43,072 bases of DNA from CAZRXG01 sp964603985 (lineage in GTDB: Bacteria; Chloroflexota; Anaerolineae; Aggregatilineales; UBA3940): NCBI GenBank assembly GCA_964603985.1, contig CAZRXG010000038.1, positions 1 to 43,072 of the forward strand, given 5' to 3'. A model generated the notes under the pieces. The model was not told the origin of the DNA. It did no database searches and saw only the letters and a program-made list of their open reading frames with translations. Positions 22,189-30,067 of this stretch are shown here, one piece after another. The number at the start of each line of letters is the position of its first letter. Within the stretch, counting starts at the first letter, position 1. Position numbers and translations under genes: made by a program.

Positions 22189-22971
22189 TTAAGCTGAGGG
22201 CTTGGGTACAGGCTTGGGTATAACATCCGGCCAGTTAACGCCTAAGGCTGTCATGAGCGCCCCCACATCTGCCTCACCGTAAGATGGTCCCAGCACGCCA
22301 AAACGTGACGGGGACGGCCCCAGATAGAACGCTTTCTGCATGGGATGGGATAGGCCGTTCATCTGCACCAAGATGGCAATTATGATCGGGCTGAGTTTGT
22401 AGATCAGGGTCGAGGTTTCGATGTTGAGCGGGAGGTGGCGAGTGAGTTCGAGGAAGACGGGTGCCCGACCATTAATTGCCATCTCAAGTGCATCACCCAC
22501 GGAGGAGGCCACCAGTGGGGTGTCAGATACCGTAGCTGTGGGAGCCAGGGTTGCATGAAGGCTTCGGTAAAGCTCCGGGTCGCCGTCGATAACGATGGCG
22601 GGAGACACAGCACGGGCGCTCGTATACCGCTGTAAAAGGTCGGTGTACTCACTCGATTTTGGAATATCCACCCAGATTCGCTCACGGATAGCTGCCGTTA
22701 TGAGCTTCCAGGCGGGCATTTCAGACAACAACACAATGGGAGCCGCAGGCGCAACCCGGACAAACGCCTCCAATATCTCGTCCGACACACTGTATGGGAG
22801 ACTGTCCACGTCAAGGAACAAAACACAGGCCCCATTTCTGTGGGTCACATCGGTAAGCTGGGATGGCTCTGTGACTTTGTGACAGGTTACCCCACGTGTC
22901 TCCAGGCTGTCTTGCAGCAGCCCGGCACGCCGGTCATTTACATCTACAAGTATGGCTGTCAGGGTATTCAC
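22189..22971 (-). CDS. Protein with two degenerate receiver-like domains
   Basis: Two CheY-like folds can be traced in the 260 residues. The first (about 5-115) has ILVDVND at the acidic pocket, FLDVDSLP at the phosphoacceptor strand, IVLLSE, and DIPKS where KP is expected. The second (about 125-225) has IVIDGDPELYRSL, but VFLELTRHLP puts Glu in place of the phosphoacceptor Asp, and the Lys strand is unclear. This looks like a phosphorylation-independent or half-active tandem receiver. The tail is proline-rich (DVIPKPVPKPSA). Third codon positions are less GC-rich than neighbouring genes. The GTG start at 22971 follows GGAG and TAGG. It lies downstream of the kinase/regulator pair but behind that operon's terminator. 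Confidence 0.7.
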   Translation of the reverse strand: MNTLTAILVDVNDRRAGLLQDSLETRGVTCHKVTEPSQLTDVTHRNGACVLFLDVDSLPYSVSDEILEAFVRVAPAAPIVLLSEMPAWKLITAAIRERIWVDIPKSSEYTDLLQRYTSARAVSPAIVIDGDPELYRSLHATLAPTATVSDTPLVASSVGDALEMAINGRAPVFLELTRHLPLNIETSTLIYKLSPIIIAILVQMNGLSHPMQKAFYLGPSPSRFGVLGPSYGEADVGALMTALGVNWPDVIPKPVPKPSA

Positions 22972-23014
22972 GCCTACTGCTGCTCCATTTTCGTTAAGGG
23001 TCGTTGCTCACCCT

Positions 23015-23020
23015 ACTATA
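23015..23020 (-). promoter_or_regulatory. -10 box of the double-receiver gene
   Basis: TATAGT on the minus strand, 43 bases before the GTG start. The only -35 candidate, TTACGC, is 19 bases upstream and weak. Confidence 0.35.
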
Positions 23021-23120
23021 CGCCATCCACATTGCGACAGCGTAACAATCGGATATGAAATTCTAACAACGATATTACAACCCCTGCCGTCCCCCAAACC
23101 GTCCGATCACAACCCGCCCC

Positions 23121-23148
23121 AAAAAGAAAAAGGCCGGGCAGCCCGGCC
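23121..23148 (-). terminator. Terminator of the kinase/response regulator operon
   Basis: Stem GGCCGGGC/GCCCGGCC followed on the minus strand by TTTTTCTTTTT. A further stem CCGTGCCG/CGGCACGG lies at about 23171-23197, just after the regulator stop. Confidence 0.88.
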
Positions 23149-23213
23149 TCCGGAGAAAGCCACACACCTGCCGTGCCGACAGGAAACCGGCACGGCGGGG
23201 ACATCCCTGCCGC

Positions 23214-23906
23214 TCAGTCAGACGACAGAATATACCCCACGCCCGGCACGGTCAGGATATAGCGCGGCTCACGTGGGTCCTCCTCGATCTTCTGGCGCAA
23301 ACGGGAGACGTTCACACGGAGGATAGCCAGGTCGTTGCGATATTCCTCCCCCCACACCTGCCCCAGCAGGTCGCTGTGCAGAAGAACCTGCCCTGAGTGC
23401 TGGATCAGGACACGCAGCAGCTCGTATTCGGTCGGCGTCAGGTGTATCTCCTCACCCCGCACCTGCACCCGCCGCCGCTGGAAATCGACGTGCAGGTCAC
23501 GCAGCGTAAACTCGGTGATGTCGCTGGGCTGGGGTGACCACTTGACGCGCCGCAGCACAGCCTGGATACGCGCCTTCAACTCGCCGATGCCAAAAGGTTT
23601 GGTCAGGTAGTCGTCAGCCCCCAACTCCAGGCCGCGCACCTTGCTTTCCTCGTCGTCGCGCGCGGTCAGGATCACAATCGGGATGGTCGAGTAGGCCCGG
23701 ATCTCCTGCAAGACTTCAAACCCGTCCACATCGGGCAGGCCCAGGTCCAGAATGATCAGGGTGGGTTGCTCGGCTTCAAAAAGAGACAGCGCCGTGCGCC
23801 CGGAGCTGGCAGTCAACAGATCGTACCCCGACAGACTCAAGCTGGTTTTGATGAAGCGAAGAATCCTCGGCTCGTCGTCGACGATAAGAATGGTGGTCTT
23901 TTTCAT
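23214..23906 (-). CDS. OmpR/PhoB-family response regulator
   Basis: The receiver (1-120) has VDDE, phosphoacceptor Asp54 in LIILDLGLP, Thr in VILTAR and Lys103 in YLTKPF. A C-terminal winged-helix DNA-binding domain (about 130-228) shows HLTPTEYELLRVLIQHSGQVL, the recognition-helix region RNDLAILRVNVSRLRQKIEED, and the closing wing YILTVPGVGYIL. The style is close to KdpE but no kdp genes are nearby. It begins one base after the sensor kinase stop, so the two form a two-component system read as one unit. Target genes are unknown. A strong terminator follows. Confidence 0.96.
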   Translation of the reverse strand: MKKTTILIVDDEPRILRFIKTSLSLSGYDLLTASSGRTALSLFEAEQPTLIILDLGLPDVDGFEVLQEIRAYSTIPIVILTARDDEESKVRGLELGADDYLTKPFGIGELKARIQAVLRRVKWSPQPSDITEFTLRDLHVDFQRRRVQVRGEEIHLTPTEYELLRVLIQHSGQVLLHSDLLGQVWGEEYRNDLAILRVNVSRLRQKIEEDPREPRYILTVPGVGYILSSD

Positions 23907-23907
23907 A

Positions 23908-25548
23908 TCAGCGTCCTTCGGACAAAGCCTGTTCAGTTGCAGTCGGCAAGCTAAAAGAGAAAGTTGAGCCTTCGCCCAATTTGCTGTTCACCCAGATCCG
24001 CCCGCCGTGCGCCTCGACCAATCCCTTGCAGATAGCCAGTCCCAGGCCAATGCCATGCCGACCGGCATCCCCGCCTCCGCCAATCTGGTAGAAGCGATCA
24101 AAGATGTGCTCACGATGTTCGGGGGCAATCCCGGGGCCGTCATCAATCACCGAGACGATCAACTCCTCCTCCTGACTCGCGATCTGGACTTCAATGGCAG
24201 AGCCTTGCGGGGAGTACTTGGCTGCGTTCTCCAGCAGGTTAGCCACGATTTGCTCGATCCGGCGGGCATCGCCAAAGCAGGTGGGGAGCTTGTCTGACGG
24301 GGCGAGCCGTAGGGGATGATCACTCAGCCGCACCTGAGCGGCCTCGACCGTGCTGCGCAGCACGTCAGCCAAGTCGATAGGCTGGGGTTGAATACGCAGC
24401 ACCCCCGCTTCAATGCGAGACATTTGCAGCAAGTCCGAGATCAACCCGGTCAGCTTGTCCGTCTCAGCCTCCATGTCTCTGAGATGCTCCTCCAGGACAT
24501 CTGTCTCGATCTGCTCGTGATACTCAAGCAGCAATGAAGTGCTCCCTTTGATGGTCGCGAGCGGCGTGCGCAGCTCATGCGAGACGGTTGAGAGAAGCAG
24601 TGACTTGAACCGCTCGGCTTCCTTGGCCTTATCGAGCGCGTGAGAAAGATCATCGATTGCCTGGGCAAGCTGCTCCGTCCGCGCCTCGACGATCCCTTCC
24701 AACTCCTCTGCTCGCATACTGGCCTGGGTATAGAGTTGGGCCTTGTCAATCGCAAGGGTTATCTGATGGGCTACCGTATTCAACAGCTTCAACTCGTCTT
24801 GAGATGGAGACTTCTTCTCTGAGTGTCCGACGTTCAGGACCCCAAGAAGAAGCTGGCCCGGAACCGTGACCAGGGGGATAATGACCTGGGTCACCGGCCA
24901 CCCATCAACGTTCTTCCGGGCCGCCTCAGGATGCTTGCGGAAGTCTTCAACGACGAACACCTCACGCATCTCGGCTGCCTGCCCGATCAGCCCCTCGCCG
25001 AGTTCGCAGGAGATCGTCTCACGCACCATGTCCTCAGAGAGACCGACGTAGCTAACCATGTTCAGGATGTCAATGCGGTCGTCCCACATGTAGATGGCGC
25101 CCATATCCCAGCTAACGGTCTTCAGGGCTTCACGCAACGACGTGTCAAATACCTCCTGCAAGTCGAGGGTGCGATTGATGGTCTCGGCGACCAGGTTGAG
25201 CGTGGTCATCTCTTCGGCGCGTCGAGCCTGGGCCTGCAATGAGGAACGGTAAGCCTGTCCCAACTTGTTGAGCGCCAGGTACAGGCGTCCGATCTCCCCC
25301 CGCCGGTCACCCGGCAGATCGATATCCAACTGCTCGGCGGCGATCTGCGATTCGATCAGCGTCGTCACCTGGGCGAGAGGCTTCCCCAAGATCCGGGATA
25401 GAATCCAGACCGCGAGAACACCGGTCGCCGCACCGAGGACAAAGACCAGGAAGGCAATTCCGAACAGCGCAACAGGCTGCATCTGGTTTAAGAAGCCCAA
25501 GCCCCCTACCCCCGTCAGGCTGTACACCATACAGACAGTTCCAGCCAT
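23908..25548 (-). CDS. Membrane sensor histidine kinase (HAMP-GAF-HisKA-HATPase)
   Basis: The N-terminus has one or two membrane helices (MAGTVCMVYSLTGVGGLGFL and PVALFGIAFLVFVLGAATGV) with almost no outer domain, so sensing is likely in the cytoplasm or membrane. Then come a HAMP-like segment (RRGEIGRLYLALNKLG), a GAF domain with LVAETINRTLDLQEVFDTSL and a redox or ligand pocket, a coiled coil, the HisKA H box TVSHELRTPLATIKG, and HATPase N, G1 and G2 boxes (NLLENAAKYSPQG, VIDDGPGIAP, GIGLGLAICKGLVEAHGG). ATG at 25548 is preferred. Longer frames (for example ATG at 25650) run through AT-rich DNA with low third-position GC and a T8 run, which reads as non-coding. It pairs with the regulator directly downstream. 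Confidence 0.93.
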   Translation of the reverse strand: MAGTVCMVYSLTGVGGLGFLNQMQPVALFGIAFLVFVLGAATGVLAVWILSRILGKPLAQVTTLIESQIAAEQLDIDLPGDRRGEIGRLYLALNKLGQAYRSSLQAQARRAEEMTTLNLVAETINRTLDLQEVFDTSLREALKTVSWDMGAIYMWDDRIDILNMVSYVGLSEDMVRETISCELGEGLIGQAAEMREVFVVEDFRKHPEAARKNVDGWPVTQVIIPLVTVPGQLLLGVLNVGHSEKKSPSQDELKLLNTVAHQITLAIDKAQLYTQASMRAEELEGIVEARTEQLAQAIDDLSHALDKAKEAERFKSLLLSTVSHELRTPLATIKGSTSLLLEYHEQIETDVLEEHLRDMEAETDKLTGLISDLLQMSRIEAGVLRIQPQPIDLADVLRSTVEAAQVRLSDHPLRLAPSDKLPTCFGDARRIEQIVANLLENAAKYSPQGSAIEVQIASQEEELIVSVIDDGPGIAPEHREHIFDRFYQIGGGGDAGRHGIGLGLAICKGLVEAHGGRIWVNSKLGEGSTFSFSLPTATEQALSEGR

Positions 25549-25721
25549 CACAGGTAAGCCACAAATGTGCCGCCAGCAAAAAAAACCGGCAGGCGCGTAT
25601 CGTGATTCAAGTGTATACCGATCGACACGCGGAGACAAACTTCTTACCATGCCTATAATGGGCGCTTCTCCGCTCCAGGAGGAGGCAGGCAACCTCTCTG
25701 GTGAGCGAGACTCGATCCTGT

Positions 25722-25790
25722 TACAATCGCGCAGGTCTGCGCGCGAGTTTGCGCGCAAAACTTACGCGCAAGTCTGCGTGCAAGTTCGTT
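25722..25790 (+). promoter_or_regulatory. -10 box and GCGC iterons upstream of the UPF0104 gene
   Basis: TACAAT (25722-25727) is followed at once by CGCGC and then TCTGCGCGCG, AGTTTGCGCGCA, AACTTACGCGCA and AGTCTGCGTGCA, spaced 12-13 bases. The iterons fill the leader up to about 18 bases before the ATG. The -35 candidate TGGTGA is poor. Confidence 0.5.
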
Positions 25791-25807
25791 CCGGCAGCGA
25801 GAGTTGA

Positions 25808-26860
25808 ATGATCAAGGACATACGCAACAAGCTGATCGTCGGTGGGCTGTTCGGCGTAGCTGTGGTGGTGGGGCTGCTGCTGTACTCCGATGTCAAAGGC
25901 ATCGGCGCTTACGTCGGCGAGTTTCCGCCGGTCTACATCCTGCCCGTCGTCGGCTTCACACTGTTCAACTACGCCCTTCGCTGGGTCAAGTGGCACTACT
26001 ACCTGCGGCTCATCGGCGTCAACAACATCTCGCGGCAGGACAGCGCCACCATCTTCGTCTCCGGGTTTGTGCTGGCGCTCTCCCCCGGCAAAGTCGCCGA
26101 ACTGCTTAAAGCGGTCGTCTTGCGGGTCATGACGGGCACTCCGGTGGCACGCGGCGCGCCGACCATCATCGCCGAGCGCATGACGGACGGGCTGGCGATG
26201 CTGATCCTGGGCGCGATCGGATTCGGCGGGATACTGGCTAACTCGGCTGAACACAATCAAATCCTGCTGAGCTATGTACCGGCTTACTTCGTCGTCCTGG
26301 GCCTGATCCTGGCCGCGATTGTCGCCATCCAGATCCGGCCTTTCTTCCGGTGGGTTTTACGCCTGGCCGAGCGGCTACCCTTGATAGGACGCTCCGGCAA
26401 AGCGCTGCGCGACCTCTACGAGAGCAGCTACGAACTCTTCCGCCCGCGCCCGCTGCTGATCGCGGTGGGGCTGGGGATCGTCAGTTGGTCGGGGGAGTGC
26501 ATCGGATTCTGCCTCATCCTGCAAGGCATGGGATTGGAGCCAAGCTGGCTGCTGCTGTGGCAGGCGACGTTCATGCTGGCCGCGGCGACCATCGTCGGGG
26601 CGGTGAGCGGGCTGCCGGGCGGACTGGGCGCTGCCGAGTTCACGATAGCGGGCATGATACAGTTGCTCGTCCTGGGCCACCAGGACCCCGGCTTTGCCGG
26701 AACGGCGACGATCCTGATCCGCCTGTTCACGCTGTGGTTCGCGGTCGTCCTCGGCCTGCTGACCGCCTTCATCTTCCGCCGCAAGCTCTTCCCGGAGCAG
26801 ATGGCGGAAGCCTGGCAGGCCGCCCAAGATGAGCGATCCCCATCGGGCACGTTGACCTGA
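25808..26860 (+). CDS. UPF0104/lysylphosphatidylglycerol synthase-type membrane protein (YbhN-like)
   Basis: The 350-residue protein has about eight membrane helices. The family motif for this flippase-like fold is present in LALSPGKVAELLKAVVLR (about 92-109), with TIIAERMTDGLAMLILG after it and GLPGGLGAAEFTIAGMI (about 272-288) later. Members are found alone or as the membrane half of MprF and are proposed to move aminoacyl-lipids or other polyprenyl/phospholipids across the membrane. There is no aminoacyl-transferase domain here. ATG at 25808 has only a weak ribosome-binding site. It is the first gene of a plus-strand series, divergent from the sensor kinase. Confidence 0.9.
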   Translation: MIKDIRNKLIVGGLFGVAVVVGLLLYSDVKGIGAYVGEFPPVYILPVVGFTLFNYALRWVKWHYYLRLIGVNNISRQDSATIFVSGFVLALSPGKVAELLKAVVLRVMTGTPVARGAPTIIAERMTDGLAMLILGAIGFGGILANSAEHNQILLSYVPAYFVVLGLILAAIVAIQIRPFFRWVLRLAERLPLIGRSGKALRDLYESSYELFRPRPLLIAVGLGIVSWSGECIGFCLILQGMGLEPSWLLLWQATFMLAAATIVGAVSGLPGGLGAAEFTIAGMIQLLVLGHQDPGFAGTATILIRLFTLWFAVVLGLLTAFIFRRKLFPEQMAEAWQAAQDERSPSGTLT

Positions 26861-26908
26861 TGGGCGAGTCTGCCGTGCAGCAGGCTTCCCCGAAACCCAA
26901 TCGGCGTG

Positions 26909-26914
26909 TATACT
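26909..26914 (+). promoter_or_regulatory. -10 box of the PHP gene
   Basis: TATACT lies 41 bases before the PHP start; the -35 candidate TTCCCC at 17 bases is poor. The leader has AAAAGGGG as ribosome-binding site. Confidence 0.4.
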
Positions 26915-26955
26915 AAAAACCGTACACAACATGCCATTTCCGAAAAGGGGCAAAC

Positions 26956-27666
26956 ATGAGCGTACCACTGTGGACAGTTGAACTGCACTCACACACCGTC
27001 TACTCTGCCGACTCGCTGGTGAAGCTGGATGAGCTTCAGACCATCTGCCAGGCGCGCGGCATCGACAGGCTTGCGATCACCGATCACGATACCGCACAGG
27101 CTGCTCTTGAAATGGCGCGCATGTACCCGACGTGGATCATCCCCGGCGAAGAGATCATGACCACGCAGGGGGAGATCCTGGCGTGGTACATCAAAGAGGA
27201 AGTGCCGGGCGGCCTCATACCCCAGGAGACAATCCAGCGCCTTCGCGACCAGGGGGCCGTGATCGGCATCGCACATCCCCTTGACCGCTATCGTAGAGGG
27301 GCCTGGACGCGTGAGCAACTGCTTGCAATCATCGACCAGGTTGAGGCTATCGAAGTGTTCAATTCGCGCTGCATCCACAACGCAGACAACCTGAAAGCGC
27401 TTGAGTTCGCCAGGGAGCACGGCAAACTCATGACGTGCGGCAGCGACGCGCACGCGAAGCGCGAATACGGGCGGGCGGTCATGCAAACCCGGCCCTTTGC
27501 GAACAGCGCCGACGGCCTGCGCGAGGCTCTCAAGGATGCTACACGCCAGGAGAAACTCAGCGGGATCGGCGTGCACTTCAGTTCGAAGTATGCACAGTGG
27601 ATCAAGCGCTTCATTCCCTCGCTTAAGCCGACACACAATTCAGCGCGCAATTCAGCGCGCGAATAA
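26956..27666 (+). CDS. PHP-domain phosphoesterase
   Basis: The polymerase and histidinol phosphatase fold is shown by ELHSHTVYSADS (His12, His14), LAITDHDTAQAAL (Asp, His), the metal-binding IPGEEIMT, IGIAHPLD (His), and GSDAHAKREYG (Asp, His) near residue 160. The full set of metal ligands seems present. Short stand-alone PHP proteins of this size hydrolyse small phosphoesters such as nucleotides or 3',5'-bisphosphates; the substrate here is not known. There is no signal peptide. The C-terminus contains a duplicated NSAR-NSAR, caused by two 12-base AATTCAGCGCGC units that also form the leader of the next gene. Confidence 0.93.
   Translation: MSVPLWTVELHSHTVYSADSLVKLDELQTICQARGIDRLAITDHDTAQAALEMARMYPTWIIPGEEIMTTQGEILAWYIKEEVPGGLIPQETIQRLRDQGAVIGIAHPLDRYRRGAWTREQLLAIIDQVEAIEVFNSRCIHNADNLKALEFAREHGKLMTCGSDAHAKREYGRAVMQTRPFANSADGLREALKDATRQEKLSGIGVHFSSKYAQWIKRFIPSLKPTHNSARNSARE
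27633..27662 (+). promoter_or_regulatory. Possible -10 and GCGC iterons upstream of prsW
   Basis: CACAAT (27633-27638) is followed by TTCAGCGCGC and AATTCAGCGCGC at exactly 12-base spacing, inside the last codons of the PHP gene and 17 bases or more before the next ATG. It resembles the layout at the tRNA-Arg, dinG and UPF0104 promoters, but the -10 is weaker. Confidence 0.3.
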
Positions 27667-27678
27667 GATGGCACTTTG

Positions 27679-28686
27679 ATGATTCTTCTATCTGTTCTGG
27701 CCGCCATTGTCCCGATGCTGCTCTATCCGCTCTTTCTCTACTGGATGGATCGCTACGAGAAAGAGCCGCTGGCGCTGCTGGGCGCGACCTTCCTGTGGGG
27801 GTTTGTACCCGCCGCGATTCTGTCCCTGATCACCCAGACGATTCTGGGATTCCCGTTCTTGCTGCTTGACGAGACAGGCACGCTGGCCGACACGGTCGGC
27901 ACGGTTTTTCTGGCCCCGGTCACGGAGGAGATCTTCAAGGGGATCGCCGTCCTGGTCGTCTTCCTGCTGTGGCGCAACGAGTTCGACGGGGTTTTTGACG
28001 GCATCATCTACGGGGGCCTGGTCGGGTTTGGCTTCGCGGCGATGGAGAACGTGCTGTACTTCACCCTCTACTACCCCGGCGACGCGGCGACGATTGTCCT
28101 GCGGGCGGTGGTTTTCGGGTTGAATCACGCCCTCTTCACCAGCCTGACAGGAATCGGCTTCGGGATTGCGCGGCACGCCCGTAAGCCTGCCATGCGCTTC
28201 CTGGCCCCGCTGGCCGGGCTGCTGGCGGCCACGTTGGTGCACTTTCTGCACAACGCCAGCGCCACCTTCGCCCAGGAGTACGTGGCTCTGTTCTGCCTTG
28301 CCATTGTGACCGATTGGGGCGGCGTACTGCTCGTGCTGGTCATCATGATCCTGGCCGTCCGGCGCGAGCGGCGGTGGATCGTCGAGCAGCTTCAGGAAGA
28401 AGTGGGGCGCAAGACACTCAGCCAGGATGACTACGAGATCGCTGCGTCGCCACTCAGACGCTTCGGCACACGCCTGACGGCCCTGACGACAGGGGGACTA
28501 TCGCGCTGGAGGCAGGTGAGGCGCTATTTCCGCCTGCTCACAGAGCTAGCCTACAAGAAACACGCGCACAGCCGCCGGGGCGAGGCAGGGGCCAGCCAGA
28601 AGCTTATCGACGACCTGCGCAGCCAGGCGGCAGACATGGGCGCGGCGTTGGGCGGCGATACCGCTCAGTCACGAGGAGATGCCTGA
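27679..28686 (+). CDS. prsW: PrsW-family intramembrane metalloprotease
   Basis: About eight to nine membrane helices are visible in the first 225 residues. The PrsW/CPBP-type motifs are FLAPVTEEIFKGIAVLVV (Glu-Glu and Lys), DGIIYGGLVGFGFAAMENVL (Glu-Asn), FGLNHALFTSLTGIGFG (His) and LLAATLVHFLHNAS (His), which together form the zinc-type active site. Family members cut membrane proteins such as anti-sigma factors. A cytoplasmic tail of about 100 basic residues follows the last helix. No anti-sigma/sigma pair is near. ATG at 27679 is chosen; a TTG one codon before is possible. It lies 12 bases after the PHP stop and just before a methyltransferase gene. Confidence 0.93.
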   Translation: MILLSVLAAIVPMLLYPLFLYWMDRYEKEPLALLGATFLWGFVPAAILSLITQTILGFPFLLLDETGTLADTVGTVFLAPVTEEIFKGIAVLVVFLLWRNEFDGVFDGIIYGGLVGFGFAAMENVLYFTLYYPGDAATIVLRAVVFGLNHALFTSLTGIGFGIARHARKPAMRFLAPLAGLLAATLVHFLHNASATFAQEYVALFCLAIVTDWGGVLLVLVIMILAVRRERRWIVEQLQEEVGRKTLSQDDYEIAASPLRRFGTRLTALTTGGLSRWRQVRRYFRLLTELAYKKHAHSRRGEAGASQKLIDDLRSQAADMGAALGGDTAQSRGDA

Positions 28687-28697
28687 GCGGAGACGCC

Positions 28698-29390
28698 ATG
28701 AGCAGCAGGGGCGAGGCCAGCTTCACCAGACTGCCTTCTTTGGGCGCGAAACTGTACGACGGCTTATCGCGCGGGGAGGCACTTCAAGACCAGTTCAGGG
28801 AGATTGCACAAGACCTGGTTTCCAGGATCGACGCGGGGCGACTGCTAGATGTCGGGATGGGGCCGGGACGGCTGCTGGCCGAGATCCACCGCCTGAACCC
28901 GGCCATCGAGTTGTTCGGCCTCGACATCTCCGACGCGATGGTAAGAGTGGCCGGGGAGAACCTGGCGGGAACCGGGGCCGACCTGCGCCGGGGCACCATT
29001 CAGCAGACTGACTTCGCAAGCAACTCCTTCGACATTGTCACCTGCACCGGCAGCTTCTACCTCTGGAATCAACCAGAGGAGTGCCTGGAAGAAATCCACC
29101 GGATCTTGAAGCGGGGCTGCTCGGCGTACCTCTTCGAGACCCACCGTGACTTCGATCAGGAGGGTTTCCGCGCGGCGCTGCGGGCAAATCTGCGGCGAGA
29201 GAACCTGCTTCGCAGGGTGCTGACGCCCCGCTTCCTGAAGCAGCAGTTGAGGATGACTTACCAAACCGACGAACTGGCCGCCATCGTCGCGCGTACGCGG
29301 TTCGCAGACAGCCACGCGATAGAGAAGCTGACGCTGGCGGGGCTGCCGGTCTGGCTGCGCATCGAGCTGACAGAGGGATCGGCAGCCTGA
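28698..29390 (+). CDS. Class I SAM-dependent methyltransferase (Methyltransf_11/25 type)
   Basis: The 230-residue protein has the Rossmann methyltransferase order: motif I LLDVGMGPGRLLAEI (about 51-65), the acidic end of strand 2 in FGLDIS (about 75-80), the loop GTIQQTDFAS (about 99-108), motif IV FDIVTCTGSFYLWNQPEECLEEIHRILK (as in UbiE/Coq5-type enzymes), and a C-terminal region with basic residues. The acceptor is unknown; small-molecule C- or N-methylation is possible. GGAGAC lies before the ATG. It follows prsW by 11 bases, so the two are co-transcribed. It is convergent with the DM13 gene, and no terminator was seen in the 53 bases between them. Confidence 0.9.
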   Translation: MSSRGEASFTRLPSLGAKLYDGLSRGEALQDQFREIAQDLVSRIDAGRLLDVGMGPGRLLAEIHRLNPAIELFGLDISDAMVRVAGENLAGTGADLRRGTIQQTDFASNSFDIVTCTGSFYLWNQPEECLEEIHRILKRGCSAYLFETHRDFDQEGFRAALRANLRRENLLRRVLTPRFLKQQLRMTYQTDELAAIVARTRFADSHAIEKLTLAGLPVWLRIELTEGSAA

Positions 29391-29443
29391 TCGCGGTGAC
29401 CCATCTGCCGTCGAGGGCGCTCCCCCACCGGGCGGCCTCACCC

Positions 29444-30067
29444 CTACCCGCGAACCTGCCTTAACGTGGCGGTCGTGTAGGCGATGTTGAACGACATGCT
29501 GTAGATCACCACGCTCTTGAACGGCTCCAGGTCAATGGTCTCCGCGATCTCGTAGTTCTGCGCGCTGGTCGTGTTCTTGAGCGGCCCCAGGTCGACGTAA
29601 GTCGGCAACAGCACTTCAGCACTGGTGCGGGGCGTTTCGTGGGTTGAAAGGATGACGTGCAGGTCGGGGCCGCTGGTGACGGAAAATGGGTCGAGGCGCA
29701 GGACGTGGCGTTTCTCGCCGATGCGGTAGATGGATGCCGTGCCCTCGCCGCGATGCATGGCGTCGATCACGGTGAAATCACCGGCCATGATGACGAACGG
29801 CTCGTCACCAACCCCCATCGAATCGACCTGGATATCCTCCAGCAGCTCGACGACGGCGGGGTTCAGCGTCGCCTCGGATTCGATCATCAACCCCTCGATC
29901 ACGGCGGTCGGCTCGGCCTCCCCGGCTTCGGCGGCCTGGGTGGTGGGGGTTGGCGTGGCTGCCTCTTCGTCCTCTTTACGAAGCGGCGCAAGCCAGACAT
30001 TGCTGCTGGCAATGCACAGGACGATCAGCGCCAGCAGGGCCAGCGCGAGCCATCGTTGTGCGTTCAT
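29444..30067 (-). CDS. DM13-domain lipid- or membrane-anchored protein
   Basis: An N-terminal hydrophobic helix (about 5-27) anchors or exports the protein. A Thr/Pro/Glu-rich linker (EEAATPTPTTQAAEAGE) follows. The DM13 domain lies at about 98-205, with AGDFTVIDAMHRGEGTASIY, HVLRLDPFSVTSGPDLHVIL, and SVVIYSMSFNIAYTTATL. DM13 is a beta-rich domain linked to redox or cytochrome-like roles in animals and bacteria; the Cys proposed as the active residue in some members is not seen here. ATG at 30067 overlaps the GCS2 gene's TGA by one base (TGATG), with a GTG one codon earlier as alternative. It is the third gene of the lyase-ligase-DM13 unit. Confidence 0.85.
   Translation of the reverse strand: MNAQRWLALALLALIVLCIASSNVWLAPLRKEDEEAATPTPTTQAAEAGEAEPTAVIEGLMIESEATLNPAVVELLEDIQVDSMGVGDEPFVIMAGDFTVIDAMHRGEGTASIYRIGEKRHVLRLDPFSVTSGPDLHVILSTHETPRTSAEVLLPTYVDLGPLKNTTSAQNYEIAETIDLEPFKSVVIYSMSFNIAYTTATLRQVRG

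Noticed and set aside
23908..25758. Longer N-terminal form of the sensor kinase (start at 25758 or 25650)
   Set aside because: The extra stretch has low third-position GC and a T8 run and adds no recognisable segment; the shorter start keeps the membrane helices.
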